From positions 1-14,302 of the forward strand of contig JALLAP010000638.1 of NCBI GenBank assembly GCA_036939355.1: a stretch of DNA of 14,302 nt, read 5' to 3'. The DNA comes from Thalassiosira profunda. Its lineage: Eukaryota; Bacillariophyta; Thalassiosirophyceae; Thalassiosirales; Thalassiosiraceae. The position numbers and the translations under genes are program-made. The number at the start of each line of letters is the position of its first letter. Position 1 is the stretch's first letter. Shown here one piece after another: positions 1-8,036 of this stretch. The notes under the pieces are model-generated. The model was given only the letters and a program-made list of their open reading frames with translations. It searched no databases and was not told the origin of the DNA.

Positions 1-469
1 CACGAGATGTGAGCGTTGGGCATGAGAGTTGCAAATGAACCATCAATTGCAAACATAAACGGCATGAGAGGCAGCCTTTATCCCTCGACTGCAATGTTTC
101 TCTTTTTCCCCGACCGATGCAACGCCGATAGTCTCTACCACAGCACAACCCAGCCACCCCGAAGGATCCACCAACCCAACGCCTCTCCAATCTGGCATCG
201 GGGAGACGCTCCCACCCATTCCGCGCCACAGGCGACCACTCACCGCGTGCCGCTGCCTGGCTATTGACCGAAAGCCCGCGCTGAACATGGTAATTGGTGG
301 TTGCAGCGCTAGATTTGGATCGCCGCCGCCAGGTCCCCGTGTGAGATTAGGGAAGGGGGAACAAAGTGCGGTCGATTTGGAGGAAGTGTCCGATTTGTGT
401 CCAATGAAGGCTCAGACGCTGACATGTCCACAAGTGTCCGCTGACGCTGACACTTTCAGCACCTCGCAC
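1..469. other. Non-coding stretch, no supported gene
   Basis: I see no protein-like reading frame, RNA gene or clear promoter here. Short frames exist on both strands but none resembles a known domain. The first 55 bases carry two TTGCAA hexamers (about 29-34 and 47-52), a motif that follows several stop codons elsewhere in this window, so this may be the 3' flank of a gene ending just outside the window; that is inference. At 432-455 a small inverted repeat (aagtgtc/gacactt) encloses a doubled cgctga hexamer; I assign it no function. Confidence 0.5.
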
Positions 470-508
470 CGCGCTAGTGGACAAGAATAAATTGCACCTG
501 CAAAAAAA
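470..508 (+). repeat. Left terminal inverted repeat of the MITE-like element
   Basis: This 39-bp arm begins cgcgctagtgg and pairs with 697-735 at 35 of 39 positions with no gaps. It contains an inverted copy of the internal 11-mer (aaattgcacct, 489-499). Confidence 0.8.
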
Positions 509-696
509 GCTTTTATTACTAATTCCTCCGTACAGGTTGCCGTAATAGGTGCAATTTATTATAATTGGTTGGGACAATGATAATATTTTGTTAGTATATT
601 GTCCCAAAAAAGAAACAAGGTGCAATTTCAACGGATTATTTTGAGCTCATAACCTGGCACCTCTAGCAATTTGCTAGGTTCAAACGGCAGGTGCAA

Positions 697-735
697 TTTT
701 TTCTCAGGTGCCATTTATTCTTGTCGACTAGCGCG
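697..735 (-). repeat. Right terminal inverted repeat of the MITE-like element
   Basis: This 39-bp arm ends cttgtcgactagcgcg and is the reverse complement of 470-508 apart from four mismatches. Immediately inside it lies another copy of aggtgcaattt (689-699). Confidence 0.8.
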
Positions 736-975
736 TAGCCCCCCACCGCACCTTTCACTTTCACTTTCACACCTTCCTCCCAGCTTCCTCCCCTACCCCC
801 CGCGGCCCGCCCCAGTACACCGAACCGCTCTAGCATTATGATTGCCTCCTCTACCACCTGCTGACAGTGGCCGCAGCGTTGGCGCTGTGCAGTGCAAATC
901 GAGCAGTAACGTCCCGGCACGGTCGGTGCATGTTGACGGTGCACCCACCAGTCATCACCCTTCAGACACCTAACA
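736..975 (+). promoter_or_regulatory. Probable promoter and 5' leader of the SPX-EXS gene
   Basis: This 240-bp stretch lies between the MITE-like element and the ATG at 976. It is pyrimidine-rich, with a threefold ctttca tandem at about 751-768 and long C/T runs to about 815. I find no TATA box or phosphate-response motif I would defend. The start context is taacaATGgtc. The MITE-like element ends about 240 bp upstream of the start codon, so it could affect expression; that is inference. Confidence 0.35.
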
Positions 976-3925
976 ATGGTCGAGTTCGGGCTGAAATTGG
1001 AGGACAACAAGGTCGACCAGTGGGCGGACCAATACATCGACTACGAGAAGCTCAAAGCGATCCTGAAGCGGGCCAAGGCGGCCGTGGAGTATCGCGATGA
1101 CATCACCAACCGCATGCCCCCCGGGGCGGTCGCCGAGGTGGTCCAGGAGCGGAACGATCGGAGGGCCACCTCCTCGTCGCTGGGGAACAAGATCGCAACT
1201 CAGGGTGAAGTGACGCCCAAGGGGTTGGTCGCGCCCGCGGAGAACCCACCTCCGGGCGACGAACAGTACGAGCCGTTGAAAATGGGCCGGCAACCGCTCG
1301 AGGTGACAACGGACAGGCAGAGCACCCACTCCCTCCCCGCTACCGCCGGGGAGGCCACCGACACCACGCCGCTTTTGATGCACGAATCCCGCCCCCTGAA
1401 GCGGGGGAACAGCTGGAGCAGCAACTTTGGCGAGAACGTCAAGAAGGTCGCGTCCTACCTAGGACTGGCCGACGATCGGGCGCTCCTCCTGCACGCGTAC
1501 NGGCGAGAACGTCAAGAAGGTCGCGTCCTACCTAGGACTGGCCGACGATCGGGCGCTCCTCCTGCACGCGTACGACGACGCCGATGACAAGCTCAATTTG
1601 TTCAAGCAAACGTACGAGATGGAGGTGCGCAAGGTGAAGGACTTTTACCAGCAAAAGACGAACGAGATCTCGCAGCGGATGGAGGTCCTCGTGGAAAGCG
1701 TCGACACGTCGGGGTTGGACATCAACAAGCGACATCAACAGCCCGCGGGGGGCATCGTGGACGCCATGACGCAGAAGTTTGAGGGTCTCTTGCAGGGCCT
1801 CCGTCCCGGGCGGCGGGAGAGCGTGTCCCACGATGCCGCGGGCGGCCATCCCTCGCTGGACGTCAAGCACTCCGAATCCCTCGACGACGATTACGACGAC
1901 ATCGAACGCATCCTCCGCGGCGAGGCCTCGGCGGAGAAGCGGCGGGAGAAGGAGGAGCTGGCGCGGAAGCTCGATTCGATCAAGCGCGCGATCACGGACA
2001 TCTATCGGACGGCAAAATTGCTGCACAACTACTCGATCATGAACTACACCGGCTTCGTCAAGATTGCGAAGAAGTTCGACAAGACGTTCCCGGACCACAA
2101 GGGCATTTTCAAGGGGAACAACTGCGACGACGGGAAGCAGGCCGAGGTCCTGGCGGCCAAACTGGAGGACATTTACTCCCGCTGGTTCTGCGACGGAGAC
2201 GCGCGAGAGGCCCAGGCGCAAATGCTGCCCAAGCGGAACGACGGGCTGCTGATGGATTGGACGCAGCTCCGCCTCGGCTACCGGCTGGGAATGTGCAGCA
2301 TCTTGGCCATGTGGGTGGCGTGGGACTGCGTATGGGGCCAAGTGTCGAAGGGGGAGGTGTCCATTGGCGGACGTTCGGCCTTCCCGGTCTTCCGGGCCTG
2401 TTTTGGACTGCTGACGTGGCATTGGTTTTGGGGCGTGGCCGTCTATGTCTGGACGCGGTACAGGATCAACTACATTTATCTCTTTGTGAGTTCTCACTGG
2501 ACTGCAGTCTTTGCAGTTCCGCCTCGCCCGTGACTCACTTTCCTTCTGTTTAGGAGTTCGACCCTCGGATTGTTGACACGCCATTGGATATCTTCAATGA
2601 TGCAGTGGACGAGACTCTGGTGTTCCTCATTTGCATGCTGATGTACTACAAGGTGAGCGGTGAAGAATTACGATGCGCTTTGCCGTTGATGACTTTGACT
2701 CACAGCACCTGGATCTCAAACGCAAAAGTCGGACGCGGGAGACATGCCCCTGTGGATACCACCGCGCATTTATCCCTTTGGCCTCATCCTCTACACTGTC
2801 AAGTGCCTCATATTTCCGTGGAAACAGCGGAGGCCGATGTGGTCCGCCATCCGGCAGGTCATCCTGGCCCCATTTGTATCGCCGACATTTTTCTTAACAT
2901 ACGTGGGCGACGTCTTCACATCCATGATCAAAGTGTTTCAAGACATCCTGTGGACAGTGTGCTTTGTGATATACGGCGACTTCTTGCTTACGGAATCTGA
3001 ACACGAGTCTAGCCATCATCATGTCCATTCATGGAGTCAGGCGTTTTGGTACAAAAATGTCGCAATTCCGCTGGTATGTCTGATGCCGCTCTGGATTCGG
3101 TTCAACCAATGCCTTCGGCGATATTTTGATACGGGGCAGCGGATGCCCAACCTTGCCAATGCATTCAAATACGCAATGTCGCAATCAGTGACTCTCTTTG
3201 GCGCGTTTCATCCGGTAAGCAAGTGTGTGTCATCTTACTATGTGTATTGCTTTTCTCTGACCCCTTTCTCTTTGCAGCTGTACTTGATGCACAACAATCG
3301 TGATCAGCGCACTGTCTCGTTATCTGACGATGACGACGACAGCGACGAGGTTGGATCCATTGTCATCGGGGGATACCGATCGAACATATTCCAGATTTTT
3401 TGGATGGGACTCTTCGTCGCATCGTCGCTCTACAGCTTTTGTTGGGATGTGTATATGGATTGGGGCCTGGGAAGACGAGAATACGGGTTCTTGGGACCGC
3501 GGTTGATGTTTCCAAAACGATCGCAGTACTACACAGTCATTTGCGCTGATCTGGTTTTGAGGTTCATGTGGGTCCTGACGCTCATCCCGCCGCAATCAGG
3601 GGCAAAGTTCGAGCTGCCGGCTTATCTGTCTGCAATATCAATGACCGTGGAGCTATTTCGTAGAACGATTTGGAGCTTCTTTCGTCTAGAGCACGAGCAT
3701 CGGCAAAACACCTCGGGGTTCCGACGAGTCAACGTCGTTCCGCTCCACTTCAACACTGGGCACAAGCACAAGTATCACGAGCGACACTGGGTAGGATGGA
3801 AGGTGCTGGTAGAGATTGTGGCTGTCACTTCTGTCGTGGTTGCGATCAGTGCCGTCAGCGTGATTGTGGCCCAGCGGGCAACGCACAACTATCAAATGGC
3901 AGACCCGAATAACGACGATCTATGA
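976..3925 (+). CDS. SPX-EXS domain phosphate exporter (PHO1/XPR1 family)
   Basis: Likely a membrane phosphate exporter whose cytosolic SPX domain senses inositol pyrophosphates. Exons by my reading are 976-1500, 1574-2485, 2554-2652, 2729-3214 and 3278-3925, giving about 889 aa. The SPX domain opens with MVEFGLKLE and YIDYEKLK (residues 20-27) and its lysine patch KIAKKFDK is at about 338-345; a long low-complexity insert separates these parts. The EXS part has several membrane segments and the family signature RRTIWSFFRLEHEH near the C-terminus. It is longer than human XPR1 (696 aa), mainly through the SPX insert. The exon coordinates skip 1501-1573: an N followed by an exact repeat of the previous 72 bases. 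Removing these 73 bases restores one frame through the SPX domain, so I treat them as an assembly error. The gene converges on the minus-strand fusion gene with a 38-nt gap. Confidence 0.93.
1429..1573 (+). repeat. 72-bp direct repeat flanking a single N (probable assembly artefact)
   Basis: Positions 1429-1500 and 1502-1573 are identical over 72 bases and separated by the only N seen in the window (1501). The unit lies inside the SPX domain, and the 73-bp surplus shifts the frame by one. Deleting one unit plus the N reconnects residues ending LLHAY to DDADDKLNLF. This is what two overlapping contigs joined with a one-base gap would look like. Confidence 0.92.
2486..2553 (+). other. Intron 1 of the SPX-EXS gene (68 nt)
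   Basis: The donor is GTGAGT at 2486 and the acceptor is ctgtttAG at 2553, phase 0. Splicing joins NYIYLF to EFDPR, matching the family pattern of an aromatic/leucine run followed by E/L-DPR. The unspliced frame soon meets a stop. Confidence 0.9.
2653..2728 (+). other. Intron 2 of the SPX-EXS gene (76 nt)
   Basis: The donor is GTGAGC at 2653. The only nearby acceptor that keeps phase is AG at 2727-2728 (gcaaaAG); the stronger-looking cacAG at 2704-2705 is out of phase. The junction reads MYYK|SDAGDMPLW. The acceptor choice is less certain than for the other introns. Confidence 0.75.
3215..3277 (+). other. Intron 3 of the SPX-EXS gene (63 nt)
   Basis: The donor is GTAAGC at 3215; the acceptor follows a long pyrimidine tract (ctctttgcAG, 3277). 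The length is a multiple of three with no in-frame stop, so a naive translation reads through and adds 21 residues. The spliced junction FGAFHP|LYLMHNN, the strong splice signals and the family fit favour an intron. Confidence 0.85.
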
Positions 3926-3963
3926 GACGATCAAGATCTAGAGGATTTAAGAGGCTTGGATGT

Positions 3964-6641
3964 TTATTTTCCAGTTGCGTCCTTGAACGTTGCAGTTGAA
4001 GCCATCTTTGCTGCACGAGAGCCCTCGTGCTGGATGAATGACTCGAACTTTGAAGGCAGATCTATCCGAGCTCTCACCATTACAGTGCCTTTATCTTCCC
4101 ATACCAACGCGTCGCGATCCCCTCGCTCTGCTTCCCACTCTTGCCGTCCAGATGGTGTATTGTAGTATGGGTGCTCCAGTTCAATCTCATTGGAACACAG
4201 AAACAGGCCGCGACCTCGCAAACGCAACGCAGCCTCGTCTGCGCCGTCGTACGTCGAGTCGCCCACCAAAGGGGTGCCACACACCCAAGCCTGCAGATGC
4301 CCTGCGGTGAGTAACAGAAGGAAAGTATACAATGAGAAGATGTAGCACATCGCAAGCTCACCATGTGCCTCCGCAGTTGATGGTACCGTCCAGTCAGTGG
4401 CTTCAACTCAACCAACGCCAAGGTGTTGTTTTTTGCATGGAGTGATCTCACTTCACGCAGCACCTTCCATTTCGTTATGGCTGTCTTTTCCTCCAAGTCG
4501 TGGTCAATGACATTCCACTCATCGGGGGATAGTTCGCCACATTGTTGTTCCGGGCACCCGTTAACAATCGCTGTGTAGGTCTTCCTCACTTTGCGATGCT
4601 CAAACTGCTGTGACAAATGTACCGCCGCTGCTTTTGTCTTGGCCACGACCACCAGCCCAGACGTCGGCCTATCCAATCGATGCACCGGCTGCGGGCGTCG
4701 AAGTGGGATATTTGGATCGTCATCGCCACCATCGTCGCTTCCAACGGAGATATTGGACGGCGTCAGCACGTAGGGCAAGGCAGAAAGCAACGTGTCCCGA
4801 CCGTGTCCCCCGCCACGGGCGCCGCTGCCTCGGCCGCCCTCTGACTCTGACCGATACACCACCACGCCCGCGGGTTTGTTCACCACGGCCATGTGATCAT
4901 CCTCATACACAACGGGCAGGTCGAACGGAGGAGGGCGGTAGGGCACGCCTTCCTCTGCGTAGTAGTCTGCACCCGCTCGTTTTTGGAAGCCCACAATGTC
5001 CCCTGGATAGATTCGGCTGATCACTCTGCCCAATTCATTGAAGCCTGCATTTCTATTGCGGCAGATGCAGATGGAGCGTTGTCGTATTACCTTGCGAGCG
5101 CGAGACTGCGTCAGGTACTGTTCTGGATCGAGTAGCATCAGGGCTGCCGGAAGAGTTACATTCCGGGACGTCAGCCGCAACCTTTTGATATCTTCCGGGG
5201 AAAATATTGATGAGAGCGACGTCGCATTGCCCTCGCCGTTGATCGTTGTTTCTGGGAATCCCTCGAGAGGAACGGTATATTGCTGGACGACCACGTATCC
5301 ATCGCCCGTGCCATTTACGACATCCATTGGAGCAGGTGGCTCGTCCTCTTCATCTTCAAGGATGTGTGTAATCACATCCTCATCTGCATTCTCGTCTGGC
5401 AGCGAAAATGCATCAGACGACCGGCTCTCCGAAGACGAGCAAGGAAATTCAGTCTCAAAGGCCTGCAGCTCGTCAAACCCTACCACTTGTTTGACAGTTG
5501 CAAAATCCGCCATTGTTGCGCCATTGCCAATGATGCCGGTGGCTTCACGGTCCGAGCCATCAAGAAAATCCTTTGCAGCCGACTCGAGCGCGCCAACACA
5601 GACCTGAAGCGGGGTCACACCAAACAAGGCCAGATCGTAGCCCAAAGCTCCGATCTCCTCCACAGATAAAAGTGGCTTGGAATTGGTGTCGGCTGCGTCA
5701 GTTGGCGCTGTTGTCTCCTGTACCTGCGCAATCACTGTCACTGTGCGCGGATCCAACCGCTCTCTCAGCTGCCGATATTCTTCTCGACTTTGTAGGTTCT
5801 CCCCGTATATTATCTCTGCCCCTAGCTCTTCGAAGCGCAGGCACCGCTCCAACACTTCTTGGAATCCGTGTGACATTCGGCAGTCTGTCCTTGCCACAAT
5901 CCAAGGCCCCGCTCCAGAGTTTTCGACGAATGAGCTCTGCGATTGCACGTATTGGTCTCTCGCTCCCAAAGCCCCTCGTACCCTCTCGATTGCATCCTCC
6001 CGATTTACAATTTGTATGCTCGACCCGGCGGCAATGGCGCACCGCTTCGGAAAGGTTTGATCTTCAATAGATACGGCCGCTACTCCGGCATTTCCCAGAG
6101 CGGAGATCGTGCGCAGCATATTCGGCGCGCCTCCGTAGCCGGTATCTCCGTCGCAAATGATTGGCGGCGGGCACTGCCGACCGTTCACCACTACACTTCG
6201 ACAGTCTGGGCTAATTTGTACAATCGAGCAGATATTCCGTGCCATCATCTCCATCTCGACCAGATTCGTCATTCCAGCGTCCGGCAAGCCGAGCAGAGAT
6301 GCCGATACACCGAATCCGCTAACAAAGAGTGCGGGTGCACCGTGTTGGGCAAATATCTTGCCCGAGAGTGCGTCGTGGACGCCAGCAAGTGGTATGCTTT
6401 TGCAATTGTTCGTCTTGCATAATCGATTTTGCAGTATGAGGTGATAGAGGGAATGTGATGGCGACGTTGGCGGAGGCTCTGGCATCGCCATCACATCGTT
6501 ATGTGTCGACGACGAGAGGGAAAATCGCCGCCGCATGCATGATGTGGATACATCGGCAAATGACGAGACGAACGCCACGCAAATTAACAGGACCACTGAA
6601 GGCAAGAGCCTCCTTCTGCGCTGACGGGCCACAGGTTGCAT
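3964..6641 (-). CDS. Fusion: isocitrate lyase/PEP-mutase domain + S4 + RluA pseudouridine synthase, probably plastid-targeted
   Basis: Exons (minus) are 6641-4362 and 4290-3964, giving about 868 aa. Residues 1-27 form a basic, hydrophobic signal peptide ending VSS, followed by FADVSTS, an ASAFAP-like site that suggests plastid import. Residues about 66-390 are an isocitrate lyase/PEP-mutase fold: SGFGVSASLLGLPD, the metal-binding DGDTGYGG (164-171), IEDQ, and KRCA (199-202) where most relatives have KKCG/KRCGH. An acidic linker (about 400-485) leads to an S4 RNA-binding domain (about 490-555, ending YPGDIV). An RluA-type synthase follows, with HRLDRPTSG (catalytic Asp657) and HMAWVCGTPLVGDSTY across the splice junction. 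RluA enzymes convert uridine to pseudouridine, so a plastid rRNA or tRNA target is likely. The substrate of the lyase part cannot be told from sequence. The reading frame is continuous from lyase through S4, so the fusion is not a gap artefact. Confidence 0.88.
4291..4361 (-). other. Intron of the lyase-RluA fusion gene (71 nt)
   Basis: On the minus strand the donor is GTGAGC (starting at 4361) and the acceptor is catctgCAG (ending at 4291), phase 0. The junction gives LRRHM|AWVCGTPLVGD, which matches the RluA family motif. An earlier acceptor (ending at 4302) would put the downstream exon in the wrong frame. Without splicing, the frame reads on into non-RluA sequence. Confidence 0.88.
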
Positions 6642-6805
6642 GGCGGCTCGAGAGGAGTTGTGGGTCGCCAGCCAGGGAGGCCCCTCGCTCCTTGCTTTCC
6701 TCCTCTACGAGTGATGTGTTACTAATTCCTACGTTGATCTGGAGAAAGGCGCAACACCCCCTGCCACGCGACGCCACCTTCAGGCACTGCTGAGCTATCG
6801 ACGCC
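6642..6805. promoter_or_regulatory. Divergent promoter region between two plastid-targeted genes
   Basis: Only 164 bp separate the ATG of the lyase-RluA fusion (minus) from the ATG of the small ASAFAP protein (plus). Both products carry complex-plastid targeting signals, so shared control is plausible. I see C/T-rich tracts but no element I can name. Confidence 0.4.
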
Positions 6806-7239
6806 ATGAAACGGACCACAACCGTCGCGCTGCTATCCGCCGCCGGCGTCTTCGTCGGCGTGCTTGCCGCCCGGCCTTTCGCATTCGCCTTCGCTCCGAC
6901 AGTGCCGCACCAAGTGAAAGTGGGAATCCCATCAAAGGCACATGTGGCTGATGCAATGGCGGGAGACTTTGCCGCACTCGATAACCCGCTCGTCGAGACG
7001 GATGGGGCGATTGTTCCGGCGCGAAAGTGTGCTGTTTGCATTGGAGTGAGTGCATAACATCAACATTTGAAGTGTGGCTTGCGGTATCCTGGGGTATCCT
7101 GATGCTTCTCGCTGGACACACTCATATTTGCTCCTCTCACTTTGCTTTGTTCTTGACGCCACTCAATTCTACGACTGTATCTGCAATGGTTCAGTGATCC
7201 AAGTTCGACTACCCGTTTTGCCCGGTGGGTGGCGTGTAG
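6806..7239 (+). CDS. Small plastid-targeted protein of unknown function
   Basis: The N-terminus is a signal peptide (KRTTTVALLSAAGVFVGVL) followed by AFAFAP (residues 26-31), a near-perfect ASAFAP cleavage motif, so import into a complex plastid is well supported. The mature part is short and I do not recognise it; it contains KCAVCIG. Read straight through, the frame ends at 7057 (83 aa), but a perfect GTGAGT donor sits 12 bases before that stop. If it is spliced from 7046 to AG at 7203, the protein ends CIG|FDYPFCPVGGV at 7239 (about 91 aa), adding a third cysteine. No AG suitable as an acceptor lies nearer, so the intron would be 158 nt, longer than the others here. A TTGCAAT motif starts 11 nt after the 7239 stop, as at other genes in the window, which favours the spliced form. 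The gene diverges from the fusion gene. Confidence 0.6.
7046..7203 (+). other. Candidate intron in the small plastid protein gene
   Basis: The donor GTGAGT at 7046 matches the donors seen elsewhere in the window. The next usable in-phase acceptor is ccaAG at 7203; tcAG at 7194 would place a stop codon at once. A pyrimidine-rich stretch (about 7129-7155) lies upstream. The length of 158 nt is unusual here, so the call is tentative. Confidence 0.45.
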
Positions 7240-7680
7240 AGGAGTTGCCTTGCAATGGAGACGAATCTGCTATTTGATGTAGCAAAGCAAAAACGAGAGA
7301 ATACAAACCGAACAGTGCCTGAACGACTTTGCAATCAGAATGAATCTTGCACTTTCGGTACGGGTGATCATGTGCCTATTGTATCTGGGGAGAACGCAAC
7401 ATCCATCCACTGATCAGATTGATTGGAGTTGCAATGTCTTCCGTGATGAAGCTTGCATGGCGCATTTGGACAAAGAAACACGAGATATTGATCTCATCTG
7501 AGGTTCATATGCCGAGAAAGCAATCGCAACGGATAATAGGTTAGCAATTGCAATCCTCTTCCTGCTCTGAAGGCTTGGCGCTCTCCCCTCTTCCCTCTGT
7601 TTGCCATCTTTGGTTGCAATCATTTCTACTCGCTGTGGCATCCTTAGCGATTTGATCATGTAGAAGATGCCGACGATATC
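7240..7680. other. Intergenic region rich in TTGCAAT motifs
   Basis: No coding sequence or RNA gene is visible. The region lies between the 3' end of the small plastid gene and the 3' end of the minus-strand ankyrin fragment. It contains five TTGCAA(T) motifs, at 7250, 7329, 7429, 7548 and 7614, where about 0.1 is expected for a given hexamer in 440 bp. It probably holds the 3' untranslated ends of the flanking units. Confidence 0.5.
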
Positions 7681-7845
7681 TCACAGCTCCTGTTCTTCCG
7701 GACTGGCATATCGCATTGCGCCATTTTTCACCAGTATGCTCCTCGTTTTCATGAACCGCTCCTTTTCCTCCTCCTCGTCCAAGCTGAGCAGTATTTGCTC
7801 CACCGCATCCAGCGCCGTTCCCGGCTTGGCCTCCCCGCTCTCCGC
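7681..7845 (-). pseudogene. Truncated inverted copy of the ankyrin gene's last coding part
   Basis: On the minus strand this encodes AESGEAKPGTALDAVEQ through to ASPEEQEL and a stop, about 54 residues. It matches the C-terminal end of the plus-strand ankyrin gene at 8440-8604 without gaps: about 148 of 165 bases, and 46 of 54 residues with conservative changes. Similarity stops at the stop codon on one side and before the ankyrin repeats on the other. No repeats, start codon or convincing splice acceptor lie upstream on the minus strand, where the sequence becomes the promoter region of the plus-strand gene. I read it as a partial inverted duplication, probably non-functional. Confidence 0.75.
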
Positions 7846-8036
7846 GTTTGTGCTTGCACCTTGCCTCACCTTTTGAGGAGAGCGAGCGGTGTGAAGGACA
7901 GACTGCTTCAATTCTGACCACCCACCCCTCCTCCCTCCCCGTCCGCCGGCTCCCAGCGCCCCACTCTCACTCCGCCTCCGCCATCCGCAGCTGCGACAGG
8001 CCCCACCGCCTTCGGCAATAACGTGGGCAGGCCAGC
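7846..8036 (+). promoter_or_regulatory. Spacer and probable promoter of the ankyrin gene
   Basis: These 191 bases separate the inverted ankyrin fragment from the ATG at 8037. They include a long C/T-rich tract (about 7920-7980) like that ahead of the SPX-EXS gene. No specific element is recognised. Confidence 0.3.

Larger units (their letters stand above)
470..735. mobile_element. MITE-like non-autonomous element with 39-bp terminal inverted repeats
   Basis: Positions 470-508 and 697-735 are inverted repeats matching at 35 of 39 bases (mismatches at 479, 493, 501 and 502 of the left arm). The 266-bp interior is AT-rich against GC-rich flanks and has no coding potential, so any transposase would act in trans. 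If the repeats are read from 477 and 728, both ends abut a TA and the empty site would be the palindrome cgcgctagcgcg; a CTAG duplication fits equally well. The 11-mer aggtgcaattt occurs at 547-557, 618-628 and 689-699 and inverted at 489-499. An inner hairpin (569-578 with 598-607) lies near the middle. A Tc1/mariner-like origin (TA target) is possible but not shown. Confidence 0.75.

Noticed and set aside
1532..2584. Long open frame antisense to the SPX-EXS gene
   Set aside because: It is a shadow of GC-rich codon use in the plus-strand gene, low in complexity and with no recognisable domain.
2704..2705. Alternative acceptor cacAG for SPX-EXS intron 2
   Set aside because: It looks stronger than the chosen site but shifts the frame away from the EXS domain.
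4302..4304. Alternative acceptor for the fusion gene intron (60-nt intron)
   Set aside because: It keeps phase with a non-RluA frame; the acceptor ending at 4291 restores the conserved HMA...GTPLVGD motif.
515..6730. Shared 12-mer ttactaattcct at 516-527 and 6719-6730
   Set aside because: Several 12-mer coincidences are expected by chance in a window of this size, and the contexts differ.
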